DNA from: Clostridiales bacterium
Lineage (GTDB): Bacteria > Bacillota > Clostridia > Christensenellales > CAG-138
Direction of reading: 5' to 3'
DNA: 7,865 nt
Assembly: GCA_004554165.1 (NCBI GenBank)
Contig: SFNQ01000046.1
Span: forward strand, 1 to 7,865
Positions within the stretch are counted from its first letter, which is position 1. Each line of letters begins with the position of its first letter. The notes under the pieces are model-generated. The model had not been told where the DNA came from. It made no database searches and saw nothing but the letters and a program-made list of their open reading frames with translations. Made by a program: the position numbers and the translations under genes. Below, piece by piece: positions 1-5,812 of the stretch.

Positions 1-2
1 CA

Positions 3-9
3 CTCCTTT
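3..9 (-). promoter_or_regulatory. Possible Shine-Dalgarno site of a gene just left of the window
   Basis: Read on the minus strand, the last bases of the window are AAAGGAGTG, a good match to the anti-Shine-Dalgarno sequence. It lies more than 230 bases past the ftsY stop, so it would serve a further minus-strand gene starting a few bases beyond the window edge. In many Bacillota ylxM and ffh follow ftsY, so one of these is a reasonable guess, but nothing in the window identifies it. I found no convincing promoter between ftsY and this site. A weak inverted repeat (TATTGG/CCAATA, 13-18 with 31-36) sits just upstream of it. Confidence 0.35.
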
Positions 10-103
10 GGCTATTGGTTCCCGGCAGTCCCAATATTACCATTTCTGTGCAGGCTTTGCTCCTTTTTTCTGTTACCTATGTATTGTATCTCAACAATTG
101 TGC

Positions 104-223
104 GGGCGGGGGCGCAGCGCGCGGCTTTGCCGCGCGGCCGGGCGCGGGACGGATGCGCTCTGAGCCCAGGCTGCTGGCGCGCCCGGCGTGACGGACGCAG
201 TCCGTCACGCTGCGCCCCCGCCC
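104..223. repeat. GC-rich inverted-repeat element that folds as a four-way junction (cloverleaf)
   Basis: This 120-base intergenic block has 99 G/C bases (about 82%), against clearly AT-richer sequence on its left. It is built from nested perfect inverted repeats. An outer 16-bp stem (104-119 with 208-223) encloses three arms: an arm with a TTT loop (118-125 with 129-136), a 10-bp arm (137-146 with 178-187) with a 31-base tip, and an arm with a GCA loop (186-196 with 200-210). A few bases at the arm bases can pair in either of two helices. Neither strand carries a T-tract after the element, so it is not a classical intrinsic terminator. It could be a dispersed palindromic (REP/MITE-like) element, a structured RNA in the 3' region of the ftsY transcript, or a protein-binding DNA palindrome. 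No obvious target-site duplication is seen. The structure is certain at sequence level; its nature is not. Confidence 0.7.
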
Positions 224-244
224 TCGCATAAAACCGGCAACGGG

Positions 245-1150
245 CTAAAACAACGCCCTTGCAAAGGCCTCCGGATCGAAACGCTGCAAGTCGTCCGCCT
301 GCTCGCCAACGCCCACAAAACGCACGGGCAGCCCCAGCTCCGCCGCAATCGCTACAACGACGCCGCCCTTCGCCGTTCCATCCAGCTTTGTCAGCACCAA
401 GCCCGACAGCGGCACGGATTCCTGAAAGGCCTTCGCCTGCGCCACAGCGTTCTGCCCGGTCGTCGCATCCAGTACCAGCAGCACCTCGCAGGGTAGATCC
501 GGCAGTTCTCTGGCGATTACGCGGCGCATCTTTGAAAGCTCGTTCATGAGGTTCGCCTTGTTGTGCAGGCGTCCCGCCGTATCCACAATCAGCAGGTCGC
601 AGCCCTTTGCCTTATAGGATGCGATGGCATCAAAAACAACGGCGGAGGGATCCGCGCCCTCGCCGTGGCGCACCATGGGCACATCCGCGCGCCTTGCCCA
701 TTCCGCAAGCTGTTCTGCGGCAGCCGCGCGGAAGGTATCCGCCGCAGCAAGCATGGGCCTCCTGCCGTTGGCGCGATAGGCGTACGCAATTTTGCCGATG
801 GAGGTGGTCTTGCCTACGCCGTTGACGCCCACAATCAGCAGCGCAGCGGGCGCTGTGTCCGGCAAAAACGCTTCCGATGGGCGCAAAACGGAGGCCACGA
901 TATCCGTGAGCGCATCCCTTGCTGCGGCGCGCTCCGTAATCCGCTGCTCCCGGACCCGTGCGCGCAGCGCCGTCAGGAGCCGCTGTGACGTTTCCATGCC
1001 CATATCGGCAAGGATCATGCCCTCCTCCAGCTCCTCGAAAAACGCTTCATCCACACGCTCCATCGAGGAAAACAAACCCGTGAACACGTTGCCGCGGGTT
1101 TTGGACAAACCCTGCCGGAGCTTTTCAAACAAACCCGTCTTTTTTTCCAT
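245..1150 (-). CDS. ftsY: FtsY, signal recognition particle receptor GTPase
   Basis: FtsY is the SRP receptor: it docks Ffh-ribosome complexes at the cytoplasmic membrane, and the two GTPases activate each other to hand the nascent chain to SecYEG. The 301-residue protein has a short N domain (about 1-90) opening with the amphipathic start MEKKTGLFEKLRQGLSKTRG, typical of FtsY proteins lacking the long acidic A domain of E. coli. The NG GTPase domain shows the P-loop GVNGVGKTT (108-116), the SRP-GTPase insertion motif DTFRAAAAEQL (138-148), DTAGR (190-194), TKLDGTAKGG (254-263) and the closing GVGEQADDLQRFD (280-292). All nucleotide-binding motifs are intact. It starts with ATG 3 bases after the smc stop, and its ribosome site GGAGAGG (1162-1168) lies inside the 3' end of smc, which implies translational coupling. 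The stop is TAG. No T-tract terminator follows, only the GC-rich cloverleaf region. Confidence 0.98.
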   Translation of the reverse strand: MEKKTGLFEKLRQGLSKTRGNVFTGLFSSMERVDEAFFEELEEGMILADMGMETSQRLLTALRARVREQRITERAAARDALTDIVASVLRPSEAFLPDTAPAALLIVGVNGVGKTTSIGKIAYAYRANGRRPMLAAADTFRAAAAEQLAEWARRADVPMVRHGEGADPSAVVFDAIASYKAKGCDLLIVDTAGRLHNKANLMNELSKMRRVIARELPDLPCEVLLVLDATTGQNAVAQAKAFQESVPLSGLVLTKLDGTAKGGVVVAIAAELGLPVRFVGVGEQADDLQRFDPEAFARALF

Positions 1151-1153
1151 GTG

Positions 1154-4100
1154 CTACATCGCCTCTCCAAATCTTGCTGATACAACCTTGCTGACGCCGC
1201 GCTCCTCCATGGATACGCCGTACAGCGAGTCGCAGACCTCCATGCTGCCCTTGCGGTGTGTGATGATGATGAACTGCGTCTCATCGGAATACGCCCTGAG
1301 GTAGCCGGCAAAGCGGCTGACATTCACCTCATCCAGCGACGACTCGATCTCATCGAGCACGCAGAAAGCCGGCGGCTTCAGCCTCAGCATCGCAAACAGC
1401 AGGGCAATCGCCGTCAGCGCCCGCTCGCCGCCGGACAGCAGCGAAAGCAGTTGCAGCTTCTTCCCCGGTGGCTGCGCGATGATATCGATGTCGCAGCCGA
1501 GCACATCCCCCTTGTCCGACAGCCGCAGCTCTGCGTGACCGCCGCCGAACAGCTCTGCGAATACCTCATGGAAGTTTTTCTGGATGAGCGCAAACTGTTC
1601 GGAGAACACACGCTCCATGGTTTCGGTCAGCTCGCCGATGAGCCGGTTGAGATCGGCCTGCGCGCTGCGCAGATCGTCCCGCTGCGTGGAAAGCGACGTG
1701 TGGCGTTCCGAAACCGCCCGGTAATCCTCAATGGCGCCAAGGTTGATATCGCCCATATCGCGGATTTCGTTCTTGATCGCGGAAATTCTGCCCGCCGTTG
1801 CGCCCACCGCGATCTCATGCCGCAGCGGCAGCGCGTTTTCATAGGTCAGCTCATAGTCTTCCCAGATACGGTCCTGTATTGCGTTAAGCTCCAGTTCCGT
1901 CCTGCTGCGCTGCAGCTCCTGCTTATGCTTGCGCTCGCCAAGTTCGCGCAGCGAGGAGAGCAGGGATTCGCGCCGGGCGCGCTGCTGCGTCAGCGTTTCA
2001 GACAGCGTGTTGCGCTCCTCCTCCATTTCCAGCTGTGCCTTCTTCTGTTCGCCGGCCTGCTGCTGCTCGCCTGCAATGCTCTGCTCCATTTCCAAAAGGC
2101 GCTCCCGAATCCCATCCAGCTGCGCCTGCTCCGCCGCAATGGTCTGCGCCTGATCCTCCGCCTGCCGGCGAATCCGCTCCTGCTCCGTGCAAAGGCGCTT
2201 CTGCTCGTTTGCGACCGCATCCTGCTCCTTTTGCAGAGCCATGCGCCGCACCTTCTTCTCGGTCAATGCATTCGATGCGGCCTCGCGCTTTGCGCGAAGC
2301 TCTGAAAGCGCCTGCTGCGCAACCCGCACATCGTCCTGCGTGGCGGCATTACCGCTCTCAAGCTCCGTCTGCAGCGCAAGCGCGCGGGCCTTTTCTTCGG
2401 CAATATCCTGCAAATTTTCCTGTATGGCGCGCAGCTCCTCTCCAAGGCGCGCCCTGCGCGTATCGCCGCTCTCCATGTCTCGGCGGATGATATCGAGCTT
2501 TTCCTCGCTCTTTGCGAGGGCAATCTCCTGCGTATGCAGCTCCTCCCGGAAGGAATCGGTTTGGAGTTCCGCCATTAGGATATCCCTGCGCAGCGTTTCG
2601 CAGCGCTCTGCAAGCGCCGCAAGCGCATCGCGCGTTTCTCCAAGTTTCTTATTCAGCTCCTGGATTTCCCGTTCGCGGCCAAGCAGGGAAAACTCCCGCT
2701 TCTTTATGCTGCCGCCGCTCATGGAGCCGCCGGTGCTGATGATGTCGCCCTCCAGCGTCGCGATGCTGAACGCGCCGCCGCTGCGCTTTTTCAGCGCGAT
2801 GCCGCTTGGCAGGTCGCGCACGATGGCCGTGCGGCCGAGCAGGTATTCCAGCACGGTTTTCGCCTCGGGCGCGCAGCCGACAAGCTCGCTGGCCAGCCCC
2901 AGGCAGCCGTCCGCAGCAAGAAAGCGGCGCTCCTGGGGGCTCAGCGGGCGCTCGCGCAGCAGGGCCACCGGCAGCAGCGTCGCCCGGCCGTAATCGTGGG
3001 AGCGAAGATAATCGATGACATACCTGGCGTCCTCCGCCGTTGGCGTAACGATGTTCTGCAGCGCGGATCCCAGCGCCATCGTAATGGCGGTTTCATACTC
3101 CTTCGGCACTTGCAGCAGCTCTGCCACCACGCCGATGATTGCGCTGCCAAGCCGCGCGTCCCGTGCCGCGTCGCGCATGATGTTTTTTACGGAGGCATAG
3201 TATCCCTCGCGGGACCGCGCCATTTCCCCGAGCACCCGCAGCCGGGATTCCATCGCGCCGGCTTCCTGCTCCATCTGATGATGCTTCTGCTGTAAACTCT
3301 GGAGCGACTCCTGTAGCTTTGATCGGTTCTCCTGCGCTCCGGCCATGGAGGCGCGCAGGGTTTCGCAGGCGGCCTGCTGCTCGTCGCGCTCCGCTCTGGC
3401 CTGCTCGTATTCCGCCTGCAGCGCGCCGGACGCGGCGCTGGCGTTCTCCATTTCCCCGGAAATGGAAACGATGCGTGCTTCCAGTGCGCTGGACATGGTT
3501 TCAAAGCGCGTGAGATCGCCCTTTGCATCCGCAAGGCGGTTCATGGCCTCCATGATGCCGTTCTTCATCGACTCAAGCGCCGCTTCCGCCTTTTGCACCT
3601 CGGCGTCCTGCGCGGCAAGGCCGGCGGCCTGTGCCTCGATATCGCGTTCAAGCCGCTGCATGGCGATGCGGCCCGCCTCGTCGCTCTCCATGCCGGACAG
3701 CGTTTCCGTCAGTTCCAGAAGCCGCTGCGCCGACGCGGCCTTCTCCAGTTCCAGCCGCTGTATCTCGCGCTCGATGTTCTCCTTGCGCTCCCGCAGCACG
3801 TTGTACTCGCCCACATGCGTCTCGACGCCGGAGAGCATTTCCATCAGCCGGTTCTGCTGCCCGGTCAGCGCCGTCTCCAGCGACCTTGTCCTCTCCTCCA
3901 GCGCCTGGCATTCGCCTTGCAGCGCCTCCGCCTGCGCCTCGGTGGCCGTTTCCTGCTCGCCGAGCTGAGCGATCGTCTGCTCCATCGCAGCAAGGCGTTC
4001 CCTTGCCCGGTCGTACTGATAGAGAAACTGATTGATCTCAAGATCCCGAAGTTCGTCCCGCAGCTTCAGATACGCCCGCGCCGCGGCGCTCTGTTCTTCC

Positions 4101-4714
4101 AGGGGACCGAGCCGGCCCGCAAGCTCGTCCAGAATATCCTCGATACGTTCCAGATTCTTTTCTGTGTGCTCGAGCTTTCTTGCGGCCTCCTCCTTGCGCA
4201 CGCGGTAGCGCATCACGCCGGCAGCCTCTTCCAGCGCGGCGCGGCGATCGTTGGATTTGTTTGAGAGGATCTCGTCCACCTTGCCCTGACTGATGATGGA
4301 ATACCCGTCCTTACCGATGCCGGTATCCCGAAACAGTTCCTGAATGTCCCGCAGGCGGCAGGCGTTGCGGTTCAGACAGTATTCGCTTTCGCCGCTTCGA
4401 TACAGGCGGCGCGTTACGGCAATCTCGGAAAAGGGCAGGTTCAGTTTGCCGTCCGTGTTGTCAAAGGTCAGCGTCACTTCGCAATAGCCCTGCGATTTTC
4501 GCTGCTGTGTACCGCTGAAAATAACGTCCTCCATCCGCGCGCCGCGCAGCGCTTTTGCGCTCTGCTCGCCCAGCACCCAGCGGATGGCGTCCGCAATATT
4601 GCTTTTTCCGCTCCCGTTTGGGCCGATGACTGCGGTAATACCGCGCCCAAAGTCCAGTTCCGTTTTTCTGGCAAAGGACTTGAAGCCGGAAAGCTCCAGT
4701 TTAGTAAGTCGCAA
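1154..4714 (-). CDS. smc: SMC, chromosome segregation/condensation ATPase
   Basis: SMC forms a homodimeric ring that, with ScpA and ScpB (not in this window), organises and segregates the chromosome. At 1186 residues it is full length for bacterial SMC. Order of parts: N-terminal ATPase half with Walker A GPNGSGKSN (31-39); long Gln/Glu/Arg-rich coiled coil (about 165-510); hinge (about 515-675) with the glycine motif GGSMSGGS; returning coiled coil; then the C-terminal ATPase half with signature LSGGERALTAIALLFA (from about 1093), Walker B VLDE with the catalytic Glu near 1122, and the switch IITHRKGSM. The D-loop reads SSLDEVN where many relatives have AALDEAN, a mild variation. The start is TTG at 4714: it gives the canonical N-terminus MRLTKLELSGFKSF, and the next Met is residue 61, beyond Walker A, so an ATG start would delete the nucleotide-binding site. 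A GGAG site (4725-4728) in the last codons of rnc precedes it by 10 bases. ftsY follows after 3 bases. Confidence 0.98.
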   Translation of the reverse strand: MRLTKLELSGFKSFARKTELDFGRGITAVIGPNGSGKSNIADAIRWVLGEQSAKALRGARMEDVIFSGTQQRKSQGYCEVTLTFDNTDGKLNLPFSEIAVTRRLYRSGESEYCLNRNACRLRDIQELFRDTGIGKDGYSIISQGKVDEILSNKSNDRRAALEEAAGVMRYRVRKEEAARKLEHTEKNLERIEDILDELAGRLGPLEEQSAAARAYLKLRDELRDLEINQFLYQYDRARERLAAMEQTIAQLGEQETATEAQAEALQGECQALEERTRSLETALTGQQNRLMEMLSGVETHVGEYNVLRERKENIEREIQRLELEKAASAQRLLELTETLSGMESDEAGRIAMQRLERDIEAQAAGLAAQDAEVQKAEAALESMKNGIMEAMNRLADAKGDLTRFETMSSALEARIVSISGEMENASAASGALQAEYEQARAERDEQQAACETLRASMAGAQENRSKLQESLQSLQQKHHQMEQEAGAMESRLRVLGEMARSREGYYASVKNIMRDAARDARLGSAIIGVVAELLQVPKEYETAITMALGSALQNIVTPTAEDARYVIDYLRSHDYGRATLLPVALLRERPLSPQERRFLAADGCLGLASELVGCAPEAKTVLEYLLGRTAIVRDLPSGIALKKRSGGAFSIATLEGDIISTGGSMSGGSIKKREFSLLGREREIQELNKKLGETRDALAALAERCETLRRDILMAELQTDSFREELHTQEIALAKSEEKLDIIRRDMESGDTRRARLGEELRAIQENLQDIAEEKARALALQTELESGNAATQDDVRVAQQALSELRAKREAASNALTEKKVRRMALQKEQDAVANEQKRLCTEQERIRRQAEDQAQTIAAEQAQLDGIRERLLEMEQSIAGEQQQAGEQKKAQLEMEEERNTLSETLTQQRARRESLLSSLRELGERKHKQELQRSRTELELNAIQDRIWEDYELTYENALPLRHEIAVGATAGRISAIKNEIRDMGDINLGAIEDYRAVSERHTSLSTQRDDLRSAQADLNRLIGELTETMERVFSEQFALIQKNFHEVFAELFGGGHAELRLSDKGDVLGCDIDIIAQPPGKKLQLLSLLSGGERALTAIALLFAMLRLKPPAFCVLDEIESSLDEVNVSRFAGYLRAYSDETQFIIITHRKGSMEVCDSLYGVSMEERGVSKVVSARFGEAM

Positions 4715-4721
4715 GCTTCTA

Positions 4722-5441
4722 TTACTCCCGTTTTGTGGCGTTATATTGTTTCAAATGGTCCAGCGCAGCCTTTGCCGCAGCCTGTCCCGCGCTCTGCTTG
4801 CTGCCGCCGGCGCCGCTGCCGATACGGCTTTCGCCAAGCAGCACGGACATGGTAAAGCGCTTCTGATGCTCCGGGCCCTCGGCTGTATCCAGCACATAGC
4901 GAAGCTGGCCGATATGGCCATGCTGAACATATTCCTGCAGCATGGTCTTATAATCCCGGTCCAGCGCATCCACCGAGGCGCTTTCCAGCCGTTCAATGAT
5001 GCGGGATTTGATGAGCGACTTTGCCGCGTCGATCCCGCCGTCGAGAAATACTGCGCCGATAATGGCCTCCATTGCATCGGAGACGATGGACGGCTTGCTC
5101 CTGCCGCCGGTACGCTCCTCGCCATGGCCAAGGCGAAGCGCTTCCGGCACGCCCAGCGCGCAGGCTGCGGAAAACAGTGCGGACTCGCACACAAGGCGCG
5201 CCCGCGTTTTGGTGAGGCTTCCCTCGTTCATTTCGCCATGCTTGTGGTAAAGGTATTCGCTGACGCAGAGCTCCAGCACAGCGTCGCCAAGAAATTCCAT
5301 CCGTTCGTTATGCGTGGCGTTTGCGCCGTCCCCCTTCACAAATGAGGTATGCGTCAGCGCAGTAACGAGCAGCGATCGGTCGATAAAGGTATAGCCCAGC
5401 GCTGCTTCCATCGCGAGCATTCGTTCCGAAACCGCATCCAT
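4722..5441 (-). CDS. rnc: Ribonuclease III
   Basis: RNase III cleaves double-stranded RNA, with roles in rRNA precursor processing and mRNA turnover. The 239-residue product has the two expected domains. The endonuclease domain (about 1-155) carries the family signature NERMEFLGDAVLEL (45-58), and the four metal-binding acids can be assigned as Glu49, Asp53, Asp122 and Glu125 (in the stretch SDAMEAIIGAVFLDGG). The C-terminal dsRNA-binding domain (about 161-234) ends in GSKQSAGQAAAKAAL. Length matches the family. Two ATG codons lie 6 bases apart, at 5447 and 5441. The strong GGAGGAG site directly abuts the first, leaving no spacer, but sits 6 bases before the second, so 5441 is preferred. The gene is followed after 7 bases by smc (rnc-smc-ftsY order as in Bacillus and clostridia). 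It lies immediately downstream of the acpP terminator and has no visible promoter of its own, so expression probably relies on read-through. Confidence 0.97.
   Translation of the reverse strand: MDAVSERMLAMEAALGYTFIDRSLLVTALTHTSFVKGDGANATHNERMEFLGDAVLELCVSEYLYHKHGEMNEGSLTKTRARLVCESALFSAACALGVPEALRLGHGEERTGGRSKPSIVSDAMEAIIGAVFLDGGIDAAKSLIKSRIIERLESASVDALDRDYKTMLQEYVQHGHIGQLRYVLDTAEGPEHQKRFTMSVLLGESRIGSGAGGSKQSAGQAAAKAALDHLKQYNATKRE
4725..4728 (-). promoter_or_regulatory. Ribosome binding site of smc, inside the end of rnc
   Basis: GGAG occurs on the minus strand in the final codons of rnc, 10 bases before the TTG at 4714. It supports the TTG as the smc start and implies that ribosomes finishing rnc help initiate smc. 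The weak start codon plus this modest site suggest a low translation rate for a protein needed in few copies (inference). Confidence 0.6.
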
Positions 5442-5447
5442 GTCCAT

Positions 5448-5454
5448 CTCCTCC
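5448..5454 (-). promoter_or_regulatory. Shine-Dalgarno site of rnc (decides the start)
   Basis: GGAGGAG on the minus strand ends directly at the ATG at 5447 and lies 6 bases before the ATG at 5441. Normal spacing is about 5-9 bases, so the second ATG is the better start. The site begins 8 bases after the T-tract of the acpP terminator. Confidence 0.7.
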
Positions 5455-5462
5455 GGTTTATG

Positions 5463-5488
5463 AAAAAACCCGCACCATGCGATGCGGG
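5463..5488 (-). terminator. Intrinsic terminator after acpP, in front of rnc
   Basis: On the minus strand CCCGCATC (5488-5481) pairs with GGTGCGGG (5476-5469), giving 8 bp with one T-G wobble around a GCAT tetraloop, followed at once by six T residues (5468-5463). It lies about 22 bases after the acpP stop. It should end most transcripts from the acpP promoter. Because only 8 bases separate the T-tract from the rnc ribosome site, there is no room for a promoter between them, so it may act as a partial terminator that lowers rnc-smc-ftsY expression relative to acpP (inference). Confidence 0.8.
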
Positions 5489-5510
5489 GTGGCCCGACAA
5501 AGCTGCAGGC

Positions 5511-5735
5511 TCAGCGGTTCTCAAGATAGTTGACGATATCCCCTACCGTACGGACGTTGGGCAGTTCCTCATCGGGAATCTCAACATCGAACTCCTGCTC
5601 AAGATCCATAATCAATTCAACGATGTCCAGCGAATCCGCTTTCAAATCGTCAATCAGGCGGCTTTCCATTGTTACGGAAGCGGGATCCAGATCCAGCTGG
5701 CGGACAATGATGTCGCGCACTTTTTCAAAATTCAT
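5511..5735 (-). CDS. acpP: Acyl carrier protein
   Basis: This small acidic carrier holds growing acyl chains on a 4'-phosphopantetheine arm for fatty-acid synthesis and donates them to PlsX and other acyltransferases. The 74-residue product has the four-helix ACP pattern and the attachment motif DSLDIVEL, with the modified serine at residue 35. The acidic helix II region (DLEQEFDVEIPDEEL) that contacts partner enzymes follows it. The start is taken at 5735 because MNFEKVRDII is the usual ACP opening and an AGAGG site (5743-5747) lies 7 bases ahead of it. A longer reading from the ATG at 5750 would place the start on top of that site. acpP has its own promoter overlapping the plsX stop and its own terminator, consistent with ACP being needed in large amounts. 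fabD and fabG, which separate plsX and acpP in Bacillus subtilis, are absent here. Confidence 0.97.
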   Translation of the reverse strand: MNFEKVRDIIVRQLDLDPASVTMESRLIDDLKADSLDIVELIMDLEQEFDVEIPDEELPNVRTVGDIVNYLENR

Positions 5736-5783
5736 ATCCTGACCTCTCATTCCAAATAAGTCGTCGCATATCGCAACGCCTGT

Positions 5784-5812
5784 ATTTTATATGAGCTTTT
5801 CCCTTCTGTCAA
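5784..5812 (-). promoter_or_regulatory. Sigma-A type promoter of acpP, overlapping the plsX stop
   Basis: On the minus strand TTGACA (5812-5807) and TAAAAT (5789-5784) are separated by exactly 17 bases: a perfect -35 box and a good -10 box. The plsX TGA stop (5811-5809) is part of the -35 box. Transcription would start near 5777, giving a leader of about 42 bases to acpP. Hexamers and spacing are identical to those of the promoter in front of DUF177. Confidence 0.8.

Noticed and set aside
13..36. TATTGG/CCAATA inverted repeat as a terminator
   Set aside because: Only 6 AT-rich base pairs around a 12-base loop and no T-tract on the minus strand; at most a small leader hairpin.
104..223. Cloverleaf region considered as SRP RNA, tRNA or a classical intrinsic terminator
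   Set aside because: It lacks the GGAA-tetraloop symmetric-loop hallmark of SRP RNA, tRNA conserved bases and CCA-like end, and any T-tract after the stems.
230..260. Weak hairpins around the ftsY stop followed by TTTT as a terminator
   Set aside because: Stems of only 3-4 bp with a short T run; too weak to call.
792..1304. A 170-codon plus-strand frame across the ftsY/smc junction
   Set aside because: Antisense to two conserved genes and rich in Ser/Arg/Ala; no supporting motif.
1256..2305. A 349-codon plus-strand open frame opposite the 3' part of smc
   Set aside because: It is exactly antisense to a fully conserved SMC coiled-coil/ATPase region, is rich in Leu/Gln/Arg as expected for an antisense coiled coil, and has no family resemblance. 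It is a shadow of GC-rich coding sequence.
2187..2993. A 268-codon plus-strand open frame opposite the smc hinge and coiled coil
   Set aside because: Very Ser/Arg-rich low-complexity product, antisense to SMC, with no recognisable domain. Other long plus-strand frames at 3345-3968, 3593-4264 and 4584-5345 are the same kind of shadow.
5736..5750. Five-codon N-terminal extension of acpP
   Set aside because: It overlaps the ribosome site of the better start and is not typical of ACP.
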